Assembly (NCBI GenBank): GCA_020636835.1
Contig: JACJXC010000007.1
Coordinates: forward strand, 186,001-250,000
DNA length: 64,000 nucleotides
Direction of reading: 5' to 3'
DNA from: Bacteroidales bacterium
GTDB lineage: Bacteria > Bacteroidota > Bacteroidia > Bacteroidales > Tenuifilaceae
Shown: piece by piece, positions 55,257-64,000 of the stretch
Numbering within the stretch: the first letter of the stretch is position 1
Layout of the letters: each line of letters begins with the position of its first letter
The notes under the pieces: model-generated
Told to the model about the DNA's origin: nothing
Databases searched by the model: none
What the model saw: only the letters and a program-made list of their open reading frames with translations
Made by a program: the position numbers and the translations under genes

Positions 55257-56426
55257 ATGAGCAAAGATTCCCGCTACGACCAACGAGGCGTTTCGGCCTC
55301 TAAAGACGATGTACACAACGCCATTAGCACGCTGGACAAGGGTCTTTTCCCAAAAGCATTCTGCAAGGTAGTACCCGACTCCCTTACTGGCGACCCCAAC
55401 TACTGCGTGGTTATGCACGCCGATGGAGCTGGCACAAAATCATCGTTGGCCTACGCCTACTGGAAAGAAACAGGCGATATGGGCGTATGGAAGGGAATTG
55501 CTCAGGACGCCATAGTAATGAATATCGACGATTTGCTCTGCGTGGGCATAACCGACAACATACTCCTTTCCTCAACAATTGGCCGTAATAAAAACCTAAT
55601 CCCGGGCGAGGTAATAAGCGCAATCATACAGGGCACGGAGGAGTTCTGCAACGATTTACGCAAGCAAGGCATAGGCATTACCCTTACTGGCGGCGAAACT
55701 GCCGATGTGGGCGACCTCGTTCGCACTGTGATTGTGGATTCCACTGTTACAGCTCGCATTAAACGGTCCGAAATCATCTCCAACAGCAACATTCAGGATG
55801 GCGATGTAATTATTGGCCTATCGTCGTTTGGCAAAGCCAAGTACGAAACTGAGTACAACGGTGGGATGGGAAGCAATGGCCTCACATCGGCCAGGCACGA
55901 TGTTTTTGCAAACTACCTTGCTAACAAATACCCCGAAAGCTACGATCCCTCAGTTCCATCGGAACTAATCTACTCCGGCTCGTATAAATTGAACCAAATG
56001 ATAGATGAGATTGGCGTAACCGCTGGCAAGATGGTGCTGTCCCCTACCCGCACCTACGCACCAATTATCAAGGACATTCTATCGAACTACCGCCCGGTGG
56101 TACACGGCTTGGTTCACTGCTCGGGTGGAGCACAAACAAAAGTAATGCACTTTGTGGATAACCTTCACATTGTAAAGGATAACCTATTCGAAATCCCCCC
56201 ACTCTTCAGAATAATTCAACAGGAATCGGGCACATCGTGGCAAGAAATGTATAAAGTGTTCAATATGGGTCACCGAATGGAGGTATACGTATTCCCCGAG
56301 TTTGCCGATGATATTATTGCCATTGCTAAAGATTATGGCGTAGATGCACAGATTATTGGCTACTGCAGCGAGCATGACGGGAAAAAACTAACCATAAAAT
56401 CGCCTTTTGGAGAGTTTCATTACTAA
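55257..56426 (+). CDS. purM: Phosphoribosylformylglycinamidine cyclo-ligase (AIR synthase)
   Basis: A 389-residue purine-pathway enzyme: HADGAGTKSSLAYAYWK, NIDDLLCVG, LTGGETADVGD, and HCSGGAQTK with C-terminal GH motif. It closes the imidazole ring of FGAM with ATP. The set purM-prfA-pyrF on one strand is a typical Bacteroidota order. Confidence 0.93.
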   Translation: MSKDSRYDQRGVSASKDDVHNAISTLDKGLFPKAFCKVVPDSLTGDPNYCVVMHADGAGTKSSLAYAYWKETGDMGVWKGIAQDAIVMNIDDLLCVGITDNILLSSTIGRNKNLIPGEVISAIIQGTEEFCNDLRKQGIGITLTGGETADVGDLVRTVIVDSTVTARIKRSEIISNSNIQDGDVIIGLSSFGKAKYETEYNGGMGSNGLTSARHDVFANYLANKYPESYDPSVPSELIYSGSYKLNQMIDEIGVTAGKMVLSPTRTYAPIIKDILSNYRPVVHGLVHCSGGAQTKVMHFVDNLHIVKDNLFEIPPLFRIIQQESGTSWQEMYKVFNMGHRMEVYVFPEFADDIIAIAKDYGVDAQIIGYCSEHDGKKLTIKSPFGEFHY

Positions 56427-56557
56427 ACTTAAAACCAAGACGCAACAATGCCGAATAGTTGAATAGCTAGACCCCGCATACATTTTTTGGGGACTAAATA
56501 CTTAACTTGTCACGCTTAAATCTATTCGCCCGTTTATCACTCTGTGAAATTTATGAT

Positions 56558-56565
56558 TACCTTTG
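56558..56565 (+). promoter_or_regulatory. -7 box for prfA
   Basis: TACCTTTG fits TAnnTTTG, 20 bases before the ATG at 56585 and inside the longer upstream ORF, which supports the later start. Confidence 0.6.
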
Positions 56566-56584
56566 CGGCAATATTCTAAAATAT

Positions 56585-57673
56585 ATGTCAGATAACTCAA
56601 TACTCAGGAAATTAGAAGGAATTAGGCACAAATTCGAAGAGATTGGCCAACAAATTACCGACCCCGCAGTTATGGCCGACATGAAACGATTTGTCAGTCT
56701 TAACAAGGAGTACCGCTCCTTGGAGCCAGTTGTGGCCGCATTCGAGAAATATAAAAATGTACTTAGCAATATCGATTCGTCGAAACAAATTTTAGCCACC
56801 GAAAAGGATGAGGAGCTCCGCGAAATGGCTAAAATGGAACTAGAAACCCTTACGCAAGAACAGGAAGCGCTTGAGGAGGAACTTAAAGTTCTGCTACTAC
56901 CCGCCGACCCCGAAGATTCGAAAAATGCTGTTATGGAAATTCGCGCAGGAACTGGTGGCGACGAGGCCAGTATCTTTGCAGGCGATCTTTTCCGCATGTA
57001 CACCAAATACTTTGAACGGAAAGGTTGGAAATACGAGGTTACAAGCACATCAGAGGGCACCGTTGGTGGATTCAAAGAGGTGGTGATGAGTGTAACCGGG
57101 AATGGGGTTTACGGAGTACTAAAGTACGAATCGGGCGTTCACCGTGTACAGCGCGTTCCACAAACCGAAACACAGGGCAGGGTTCACACATCGGCCGCAA
57201 CCGTTGCGGTGCTTCCAGAAGCCGAGGAGTTCGATATTGACATGAGAATGGAGGACATCCGCAAGGATACATTCTGCGCCTCGGGCCCCGGCGGACAGAG
57301 CGTAAACACAACCTACTCGGCTATCCGCTTAACCCATATCCCCTCTGGAATTGTTGTACAATGCCAGGATCAAAAATCGCAGATAAAAAACTTCGATAAA
57401 GCGTTGGTTGAACTTCGGACCCGTCTTTATAACCTCGAATACCAAAAGTATTTAGACAATATCTCGTCGAAACGGAAAACGATGGTTTCCACTGGCGACC
57501 GTTCGGCAAAGATCCGTACCTACAACTACCCACAGGGTCGCGTTACCGACCACCGTATCAACCTTACCCTCTATAACCTATCGGCCATTATCGATGGGGA
57601 TATTCAGGAAATTATTGACAAACTACAACTTGCCGAAAATGCAGAACGTTTAAAAGCGGCAAGCGAAGAGTAA
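56585..57673 (+). CDS. prfA: Peptide chain release factor 1
   Basis: A 362-residue release factor. The catalytic GGQ is in [15 protein letters not shown], and the domain 1 coiled coil spans about residues 1-100. It has a codon-recognition region of RF1 length. The start is set at ATG 56585 because of the promoter; an upstream TTG-initiated frame would add 26 residues. Confidence 0.95.
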   Translation: MSDNSILRKLEGIRHKFEEIGQQITDPAVMADMKRFVSLNKEYRSLEPVVAAFEKYKNVLSNIDSSKQILATEKDEELREMAKMELETLTQEQEALEEELKVLLLPADPEDSKNAVMEIRAGTGGDEASIFAGDLFRMYTKYFERKGWKYEVTSTSEGTVGGFKEVVMSVTGNGVYGVLKYESGVHRVQRVPQTETQGRVHTSAATVAVLPEAEEFDIDMRMEDIRKDTFCASGPGGQSVNTTYSAIRLTHIPSGIVVQCQDQKSQIKNFDKALVELRTRLYNLEYQKYLDNISSKRKTMVSTGDRSAKIRTYNYPQGRVTDHRINLTLYNLSAIIDGDIQEIIDKLQLAENAERLKAASEE

Positions 57674-57686
57674 AAAATATACCACT

Positions 57687-58520
57687 ATGACTCCCGAACA
57701 ACTATTTGAACAGATTCGTAAGAAGAAAAGTTTTCTTTGCGTAGGACTGGATAGCGAAATTACAAAGATTCCAGAGCATCTACTCTCCAAAGAGGATCCG
57801 ATCTTCGAGTTCAACAAGGCTATAGTTGACGCCACCCACGATTTGGCCATTGCATTTAAGCCAAATCTTGCGTTTTACGAGGTTCACGGCGCATCGGGAT
57901 GGACCAGTTTGGTAAAAACCGTTAAGTATATCAAAAAGAACTACCCGGAGATATTCATCATTGCCGATGCCAAGCGGGGCGATATTGCCAGCACAGCCCG
58001 CATGTACGCTAAGGCCTACTTCAGCAGCATGAATTGCGATGCGGTAACCGTATCGCCATTCCTAGGGCAGGATTCGGTTACTCCCTACCTTACACACGAG
58101 GGGAAATGGACAATCCTACTGGCCGTAACATCAAACGACAGTTTTGCTGATTTTCAACTCACTGAGAATAAAGCCACTGGCAACAAACTTTTTGAGGATG
58201 TTGTGCTTAAATCGATGCACTGGGGCAGCGATGCCAATATGATGTACGTTGTTGGAGCAACCCACCCGGAGTACTTCGCCAGCGTTCGGAAACTGGCTCC
58301 GGAACATTTCCTACTTGTTCCCGGAGTTGGGGAACAGGGAGGCAGTTTAGCAAAAGTGGCAGAGCAAGGGTTAAACCACCGCTGCGGCCTAATTGTAAAC
58401 TCCTCGCGCGGCATTATTTACGCCGACTTAACCGGCAATTTTGCCAATGCAGCCCGCCAGCGAGCCCAAAAACTTCAGAAGGAGATGGCGGAAATTCTGG
58501 CAAATGCGAAGCTGATATAG
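57687..58520 (+). CDS. pyrF: Orotidine-5'-phosphate decarboxylase (type 2)
   Basis: A 277-residue UMP-synthesis enzyme with the active-site motif [13 protein letters not shown] and the opening FLCVGLDSE. Length and [18 protein letters not shown] fit the longer type-2 PyrF. It lies 13 bases after prfA, so the two are co-transcribed. Confidence 0.95.
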   Translation: MTPEQLFEQIRKKKSFLCVGLDSEITKIPEHLLSKEDPIFEFNKAIVDATHDLAIAFKPNLAFYEVHGASGWTSLVKTVKYIKKNYPEIFIIADAKRGDIASTARMYAKAYFSSMNCDAVTVSPFLGQDSVTPYLTHEGKWTILLAVTSNDSFADFQLTENKATGNKLFEDVVLKSMHWGSDANMMYVVGATHPEYFASVRKLAPEHFLLVPGVGEQGGSLAKVAEQGLNHRCGLIVNSSRGIIYADLTGNFANAARQRAQKLQKEMAEILANAKLI

Positions 58521-58580
58521 CAATATCAAGCAGTAACCGGGACGAAACAAGTCAATCCCCATTTCCGGAACAATTCAAGC

Positions 58581-61046
58581 CTACTTCAGCGTAACCGACA
58601 CGGTCATTTTCAACGTGTAGTTATCACTCTGATCGCTGTGTGCATAGTGCCCGTAGCGGTAAAATCCCCCCACACCAAACCCTATGTAAAACATGTTTAC
58701 ATAGTTGAATTTAACTATGTTATTGATTACAAGTCCCGATTCGAGGTAAACCTTATCCTTGGTGGCAAATTCGATTCCATGATCCAATGCGTTGCCAATA
58801 TTACCCCAGCCCGAGTTCTGAACCACAATGAACTGCGGCTTAAACTTCTTGGTTTTGAAGAGCAGCGTACCAAAGTTGTGCGAGTAGAAAAGGCTAGCAT
58901 ACCTATCGGAAAGGAACTCGTAGGGCTGCATGGTTTGGAAGCTATTGTTTATAAGAAGCGAAAAATCGTCGTTCCAACTACCCTCGCCCGTGAAAAGCAT
59001 CCCGTAGGGCAAACTCCTATCGATATATCCCGCATCAACCTTAATATTCGACTGGCCAATTCGTCCACTATACGCAGTTAGACTAATTGATGCCTCGTAC
59101 CTATTATAGTTAAAACTTCTGCTATTGAAAAGATCAGTACCCCGCTGATAGGTAAGCGAAATAACCGGGTTGCCCTCGGCACTAACATACCGCAAGGGCC
59201 CAAACGTAGAAAGCCCCTCCCTGTAGGCAAAACGTACCGAGGCCTGAAACTCATCGGCACGGTAATTGGTTAACTCACTGCCTTTGTAAGTGTACGGATA
59301 AAGCACCTCGAGTTCGTTTGAACTGAACAATGCCGAAAATTTAAAGAACCGGAAAGCCCTAAAGCTAAACTCGGCACGATGCTCCTCGCAAGCATCGAAA
59401 CGGTAGCCCAAGAATTTCCGAAGGTACTCGTTGGAGGTGGGTCGCCAAATACTATTCTCTACACTGGAACCAGCTTCCCGCAAATCGTTCCGGTAGGAGT
59501 ACTCGAGCTGCACCTCGTTATACTTATCGAGATGAACAAGGGCGCGGCCTCCGTACTTCCACACTTCATCCTTAAAGCCATAGCCAGCATAACCAGCTAG
59601 TTCAAAATGCTTCGAAATTCTCTCGTTTGTGAGTAAACCGAATCCCAAACGGGTTCCCTCGTACTTGTTATTCATAAAGATTTTGCTTAAATCGATATCG
59701 AAGCAGTAGTAGGGTATCTTCCCCTCAAATAACAATTTAGGCATGAATTTGGCCCAATAGTCGAATCGATGCTTTTGGCCAATACTATCGAGAGTGTGAT
59801 AGGTGTTCACCTCCCTTTTGGTAAGTGAATCCTTCCTAACGGCATTGATAATGGAATCGCTACTCTTCGCGGAGCGCTCATCGATATAAACATTCTCTAG
59901 TCCAATGTCGCGGACATTGATTTCACTGCTAAATTCAACGCTGTCGATCACCGAAGTGATAATATAAACGGGGTAAGCATTAACCTTACTGCTCACCTTC
60001 TGCTTAACCCAGCCAATCTCCTCGTCGAGCTTGGCCGGGAACCAACGGCCATTCACCAAGCTGTAATCCTGCCTAAATCGGAACCCAATAAGCCCTTGCT
60101 CAAATGGCTCAACAACCACATTTTTAAGCGCATACCCATTTGAAGTGATAAACAAAGTCCCAGTTAAACTATTGAAATTACGCCCCTTTTTAGGGTAAAA
60201 ATTGATGACAAAAACAGAATCGGCGCCATCGGCATACACCTCCTGCAAATGGAAATTATACACGCTCAGGCACCCGTCGGATAGCGGACTAACATACTCG
60301 GTAACCGACTTATCGTCCGAAAAGGGAAGCAGGAACAAGGGAATACTGTTATTGTAGAACGAAATGGAGTTATGAAACATCGACACGAAGGTTTGAACAA
60401 ACATGGGATTCTCGAAACCCGAGGTTTTGTGTGCAATAATTTTGCTATCGGCCCTTCCGTTTGCCTGCGAGCACACCACAATACACTCCGAGATAAACCC
60501 CGCTTGCTTTTTAATCAGATCGTTGGCTCTAATCTGAGCGCTATCCTGCGAAGTGGCATCAACACTCAGCTTAATATCGATGATAGTTTTAAAATAGCAC
60601 CGGTATCGGTACTGCTCGTACTTCTGAAAGTTGTTGACATCCTTATTCCGAAGAACACGTTTGATAATGGGTATTGCTGGATTATCCTTAGGAGTAACCA
60701 CCACTGCACCAATTTCGTGCACCCGCGATTCGAGTTCAACAATCACCCTTCCCTTTACAGTATGTTCGGCCACCGCTACCTGGCACGACTGGTAGCCCAC
60801 ACACGAAACGTTGAGAGTTGAAACATTAGCCCCGGCTATCTCGAATCGGCCATTCACATCGGCTATCACGCCCATCTGCATGGAATTGCTCTGATAAATT
60901 ACTGCGGCAAAGGGAACCGGAAGTTTTGTTCCCTTTTCCACAACAATCCCTTTAATAACTGGCTGAGCATAAATGGTGGAGCTTACCATTAATAAAAATA
61001 GGCAAAGAGAGAGCCCCAACACTCTATAAAATCTTTTTATATCCAT
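58581..61046 (-). CDS. DUF5686 outer-membrane protein with carboxypeptidase-regulatory domain
   Basis: An 821-residue outer-membrane protein. Signal peptide (to about YAQ, residue 28), a CarboxypepD_reg/SusC-plug-like beta-sandwich (about 30-115; IKGIVVEKGTKLPVPFAAVI), then a long beta-barrel region ending TLKMTVSVTLK. The DUF5686 family is unique to Bacteroidota and its substrate is unknown. The lipoprotein gene upstream (61076) is 29 bases away. Confidence 0.85.
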   Translation of the reverse strand: MDIKRFYRVLGLSLCLFLLMVSSTIYAQPVIKGIVVEKGTKLPVPFAAVIYQSNSMQMGVIADVNGRFEIAGANVSTLNVSCVGYQSCQVAVAEHTVKGRVIVELESRVHEIGAVVVTPKDNPAIPIIKRVLRNKDVNNFQKYEQYRYRCYFKTIIDIKLSVDATSQDSAQIRANDLIKKQAGFISECIVVCSQANGRADSKIIAHKTSGFENPMFVQTFVSMFHNSISFYNNSIPLFLLPFSDDKSVTEYVSPLSDGCLSVYNFHLQEVYADGADSVFVINFYPKKGRNFNSLTGTLFITSNGYALKNVVVEPFEQGLIGFRFRQDYSLVNGRWFPAKLDEEIGWVKQKVSSKVNAYPVYIITSVIDSVEFSSEINVRDIGLENVYIDERSAKSSDSIINAVRKDSLTKREVNTYHTLDSIGQKHRFDYWAKFMPKLLFEGKIPYYCFDIDLSKIFMNNKYEGTRLGFGLLTNERISKHFELAGYAGYGFKDEVWKYGGRALVHLDKYNEVQLEYSYRNDLREAGSSVENSIWRPTSNEYLRKFLGYRFDACEEHRAEFSFRAFRFFKFSALFSSNELEVLYPYTYKGSELTNYRADEFQASVRFAYREGLSTFGPLRYVSAEGNPVISLTYQRGTDLFNSRSFNYNRYEASISLTAYSGRIGQSNIKVDAGYIDRSLPYGMLFTGEGSWNDDFSLLINNSFQTMQPYEFLSDRYASLFYSHNFGTLLFKTKKFKPQFIVVQNSGWGNIGNALDHGIEFATKDKVYLESGLVINNIVKFNYVNMFYIGFGVGGFYRYGHYAHSDQSDNYTLKMTVSVTLK

Positions 61047-61075
61047 ATTGCATCAAAAAAATATTCTATATCAAT

Positions 61076-62194
61076 CTATTCAATAATATTTCCGAAATAG
61101 TTCCAAAAATTACGATGAAAATACGCCCCACCATCAGCGGCATACCTACTCACATAAGTAAACCCTGGCAACTGCGCAGGCTCAACCCGAATTGTATCAT
61201 TAGGCGAATACAGGAATGATGGTTCGGGATGAAATTGCACGCCCATCACGTTTGGAAAACGGGCATGCGTAATAGCCTCAATAACCATACCATCGTCCGA
61301 CATTCCGGCTACGAGAATATCCCTCCCAAGCCTTTTGATACACTGATGATGGCTACTTAAAACGAACGGCTTAGCTCCACGGCTAGCCAACGAGATAAAT
61401 GGCTGGGCGATGAAATTAACCCGATGGAAACACCCCCACAATAAACCGGAATCCACCGCAAAACTGTTATAGTAATTCTTGTGCTGCATATCGGGTACGA
61501 GGGCTAAAACAGAATCGACAGTGCTTAATTTGTATATCTCAGTGGGAATATCCTGAGTCAAACTACCGCCTGTGGCCACATTAATAGATTGCATACCCAA
61601 ACATATTCCCAAAATAGGGTAACGGGGATTGCTCTCCAATAATGCCTTACGCACGGTATCCTGGGACCCACCGAGCAAGTGGAAAAGGAACGATAGCTCC
61701 ATGTAGTGCCTATGCGGATCGGTAATTTGGGTTAGCAAATTGGTGGCCTCACCATAACAGGCTGGCGGAATATCGGGTCCACCAAAAAATAGAACGGCCT
61801 TACTCTGCCGAAAAATATGCTCAAACAGAATACTGCAATCGTTAGTACGGTAAATTGCCCCTTCATCCAAAGGCGAAACAATGGGCAATAAACTAAAATT
61901 ATTGAGGCGGCGATTCGCAATATATTCATCGGACTGCCTGTAATCGTAACTCTCGTTGCTGTGGAAAACCCCAACAAAACGCGTATCGGGGCTTAATTCC
62001 AGAATATCATTATCCACTAAAAACATAACCGTTCGAATAGTATTAACGGTTGGATGCATAATAACCACGGTATTGGCGCTATCCTGCATATCGTTAACGG
62101 TAATTCGCACCTTTGAGGGTTCCGACTTACACCCCAGCAATAGTGCAAACCAAACGGGGAAGCACAGAATTTTACAGAGTAATTTTGTCCACAT
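61076..62194 (-). CDS. Lipoprotein of the peptidase C26 / glutamine amidotransferase class
   Basis: A 372-residue protein. An N-terminal signal and lipobox (LLLGC, Cys about residue 22) make it a surface or periplasmic lipoprotein. The catalytic domain has the nucleophile elbow ILGICLGMQSINVATGG and the GVQFHPEPS histidine-glutamate pair, like gamma-glutamyl-GABA hydrolases. Those enzymes are usually cytoplasmic, so a lipid-anchored form is unusual. It probably hydrolyses gamma-glutamyl amides, but the substrate is unknown. Confidence 0.85.
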   Translation of the reverse strand: MWTKLLCKILCFPVWFALLLGCKSEPSKVRITVNDMQDSANTVVIMHPTVNTIRTVMFLVDNDILELSPDTRFVGVFHSNESYDYRQSDEYIANRRLNNFSLLPIVSPLDEGAIYRTNDCSILFEHIFRQSKAVLFFGGPDIPPACYGEATNLLTQITDPHRHYMELSFLFHLLGGSQDTVRKALLESNPRYPILGICLGMQSINVATGGSLTQDIPTEIYKLSTVDSVLALVPDMQHKNYYNSFAVDSGLLWGCFHRVNFIAQPFISLASRGAKPFVLSSHHQCIKRLGRDILVAGMSDDGMVIEAITHARFPNVMGVQFHPEPSFLYSPNDTIRVEPAQLPGFTYVSRYAADGGAYFHRNFWNYFGNIIE

Positions 62195-62343
62195 AATTCC
62201 TATATCATTTTAAATATCAAAAAAAGCGGGGCAAAATCCCCAGTAATAATGCATAAAGTATCGAATAAGCGCACTTAAGGGTCTCCCAACTGTTGATTGG
62301 AAGAATCCGTGCTTGAATGACCAAAATTAATAAAATTTAGGAA

Positions 62344-62751
62344 TTACAGTAGTTGCTGAAGCGTGGAGTAAAGTTGAGCAATATTTATAGGTTTAACCAG
62401 ATACGCATCGCAACCCGCACTGTACGCATCTTGCTTTTCGCCAATATGCGCATAGGCTGTTTGAATTATAACAGGAAGATTGGGCTGTTTTTGCTTTATA
62501 GCCTTGGTAGCCTCCAACCCATCCATGATTGGCATTTTAATATCCATCAGGATTGCCTTAATGCTCGGATCTTTATGCACAAAACCCAAAGCCTCGGCTC
62601 CATTTTCGGCGGTTAACACGTGAACATTAACAATTTCGAGGGCGTTCCGCAACAGCAGCATATTAATTTTATCGTCCTCAACCAGTAGGATTGTGGCTCC
62701 CGAAAAATTGTAATTCTTAGCATTTTTACCATTCAACGAATCCGTGCTCAT
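62344..62751 (-). CDS. Single-domain response regulator
   Basis: A 135-residue receiver domain only: ILLVEDDKINMLLLRNALEI, the phosphoacceptor in AILMDIKMPIMDGLEA, QTAYAH, and the lysine in AYLVKPIN. There is no output domain and no kinase in the window, so it may act through protein contact or a phosphorelay. Confidence 0.92.
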   Translation of the reverse strand: MSTDSLNGKNAKNYNFSGATILLVEDDKINMLLLRNALEIVNVHVLTAENGAEALGFVHKDPSIKAILMDIKMPIMDGLEATKAIKQKQPNLPVIIQTAYAHIGEKQDAYSAGCDAYLVKPINIAQLYSTLQQLL

Positions 62752-62998
62752 TGCTACAGCAAGTTACGTGAAACAATAAATCGGTATAGAAAAACCATTA
62801 ACCCAAATAAAAAACAACGGAAAGGAGTGGGTAAATCTGACATCGCCCTAAACAAATTTAACACTTTTTTAGATAATAACAAGCCTAAAAAGAATAAAAA
62901 AGAAGCCAAACTACAAACGCAAATAGTTTCAAATGAGAACATTCCAATACCATAAAAAAAAATATTGCTTTACGAGAATAACGTGCCAAAACTTGATA

Positions 62999-63006
62999 TA
63001 GCTTTG
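62999..63006 (+). promoter_or_regulatory. -7 box for the abundant lipoprotein
   Basis: TAGCTTTG fits TAnnTTTG, about 73 bases before the ATG at 63079. Confidence 0.5.
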
Positions 63007-63078
63007 CATTGATTTTTGAAAGAAAATCACTAACCAATTAAACTGTATTTCAGTTTTTTAAACCCAAACAATTTTACT

Positions 63079-63675
63079 ATGAAAAACAAAATTTTACTTG
63101 GATTTGCAGCCCTTACAATGGTTGCCTTTCTTTCGAGCTGTGGAACCGTTCCACAAGAAAAAATTGATGCTGCTAACGCTGCTATCGACTCTGCTAAACT
63201 AGCCGAGGCTGATGTTTACCTTGCTGCAGACTTTGTTGCAATTCAGGATTCGATGAATGCTGTGATGGCTGATATCGAGGTTCAGAAATCGAAACTTTTC
63301 AAGAAATTTGGTCCTGCTAGCGAAAAACTAGACAAAATCCTTGAAATGGCAAAGCAAGCACAAACCAATGCTGTTACCAAGAAGAACGAGGTTAAAGTTG
63401 AAGTTGAAGGCCTAATGACCGAGATCAACACCCTTCTTGAGGACAACAAAACCTTAATGAAAAAAGCTCCACGCGGAAAAGAAGGCGCTGCTGTTCTTGA
63501 GCAAATCAAAAACGAAATGACCGCCATTGAAGCATCTGTAGTTGAAGCCAAAGGCATGTACGATGCAGGTAAATACATGGATGCATCGAACAAAATTAAG
63601 GCTGCTAAAGATAGCGCTACCAAAATTAACACCGAATTAAACGACGCTATTGCCAAAGTAAAAGGCGGCAGATAG
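63079..63675 (+). CDS. Coiled-coil lipoprotein, probably abundant
   Basis: A 198-residue lipoprotein with signal peptide and lipobox FLSSCGTV (Cys21). The rest is alanine/lysine/glutamate-rich helix (AKLAEADVYLAADF..., AIEASVVEAKGMYDAGKYMD), resembling DUF4398-type repeats. Codon use favours T-ending codons (GCT, GAT) more than its neighbours, as in highly expressed genes. It is followed by a terminator and a related partial gene. Confidence 0.8.
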   Translation: MKNKILLGFAALTMVAFLSSCGTVPQEKIDAANAAIDSAKLAEADVYLAADFVAIQDSMNAVMADIEVQKSKLFKKFGPASEKLDKILEMAKQAQTNAVTKKNEVKVEVEGLMTEINTLLEDNKTLMKKAPRGKEGAAVLEQIKNEMTAIEASVVEAKGMYDAGKYMDASNKIKAAKDSATKINTELNDAIAKVKGGR

Positions 63676-63698
63676 TATTCTGCTCAAAAGTTTTGATT

Positions 63699-63726
63699 TC
63701 CCCGGGGCTAACCCGGGGATTTTTTT
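63699..63726 (+). terminator. Terminator of the lipoprotein gene
   Basis: TCCCCGGG pairs with CCCGGGGA over GCTAA, followed by a run of T. Confidence 0.88.
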
Positions 63727-63742
63727 AGATATTTGCATTACT

Positions 63743-64000
63743 ATGAATCAACATCACAAACGCACTCTTCTCATACTCATCATCCTTACCATTACCGGAG
63801 GGCTTATTGCACTTTTCACCGTCCTTGCCCCCACCCCCCCAATTGGCGAGGTTGAATATGCCCTTGCATCTCTCCAACAAGCATCAAAATCGAAAGCCCA
63901 ACGTTACTCCAAAAAACTTTACGGAGAGGCAAAAGCCAACTACGACTCCGCAATGACTCACTGGAAACAACAGAACCAAAAATTCATACTGTTCAGGGAT
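63743..64000 (+). CDS. Partial gene for a membrane-anchored helical protein
   Basis: ATG at 63743 opens a frame that runs past the window end (86 codons seen). Opening MNQHHKRTLLILIILTITGG gives a single N-terminal membrane helix, followed by a helical domain (VEYALASLQQASKSKAQRYS, KKLYGEAKANYDSAMTHWKQ) with the same type of repeats as the lipoprotein upstream. Function unknown; the rest lies outside. Confidence 0.8.
   Translation, partial: MNQHHKRTLLILIILTITGGLIALFTVLAPTPPIGEVEYALASLQQASKSKAQRYSKKLYGEAKANYDSAMTHWKQQNQKFILFRD

Noticed and set aside
62754..62942. 62-codon minus-strand ORF upstream of the response regulator, with hydrophobic segments
   Set aside because: It could be a small membrane protein, but its composition follows local AT-richness (many Phe/Leu codons from T runs), no homologue is recognised, and no promoter was seen.

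Overview
The window comes from a Bacteroidota chromosome, probably an anaerobic or microaerophilic member of the Bacteroidia. The evidence is a type IX secretion (T9SS) C-terminal sorting domain and a PorE-like OmpA protein, a MurF-alanine racemase fusion, glutamine synthetase III, a zinc-cysteine-free Tgt, DUF5686/DUF6150/DUF2339-type proteins, the futalosine menaquinone enzyme MqnE, and many promoters with the Bacteroidota -7 box TAnnTTTG. No species can be named from the sequence alone. No rRNA, tRNA or CRISPR array was seen.

Layout. 1-4.7 kb (minus strand): a peptide-export locus with a peptidase-C39 ABC transporter, a HlyD-type fusion protein and a small HTH protein. The HTH protein ends in a double-glycine-like motif. 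A short ORF with a bacteriocin-type leader but an internal stop lies behind it, and a frameshifted second HTH copy lies in front of the operon. 5.2-5.7 kb and 11.46-11.68 kb: two copies of a hairpin-rich, non-coding repeat. 5.8-9.3 kb: a DUF2339/DUF3999 membrane pair. 9.5-14.3 kb: an ABC-F ATPase and MurF-Alr. 14.3-16.2 kb: an AT-rich type II restriction-modification pair. 16.3-22 kb: a Crp/Fnr regulator, NAD synthetase, an outer-membrane barrel protein, IspE and Ddl.

22.0-34.0 kb (all minus strand) is the most distinctive region. It holds three small NifX/NifB-like proteins, two MinD-type ATPases with inserted ferredoxin domains, a short Mrp ATPase, a DUF89 protein, a CGGC protein, two DUF5320 glycine-rich peptides, a radical SAM protein, a DUF4405 membrane protein, an FAD disulfide-reductase-like enzyme, a cobalamin adenosyltransferase, a metallo-beta-lactamase-fold protein, and a DUF134 regulator at the head. 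The gene content resembles the 'orange protein' (ORP) Mo/Cu/Fe-S clusters of anaerobes. The DUF134 promoter carries two near-palindromic sites around its -7 box, which suggests autoregulation.

34.1-42.7 kb: a lipoprotein, RluD, a T9SS cargo protein, a PASTA protein, MqnE, ribosomal protein L34, RsmG, an ECF sigma factor and a glycosyltransferase. 42.8-45.1 kb: a BlaR1(M56)-TonB / BlaI pair with two identical-geometry operators. 45.2-58.5 kb: housekeeping genes on the plus strand (tgt, an LptF/G permease, a carboxylase alpha subunit and its biotin carrier, glnN, a PorE-like protein, purM, prfA, pyrF). 58.6-64 kb: a DUF5686 outer-membrane protein, a lipoprotein of the glutamine-amidotransferase C26 family, a single-domain response regulator, an abundant-looking lipoprotein and a related gene cut by the window end.
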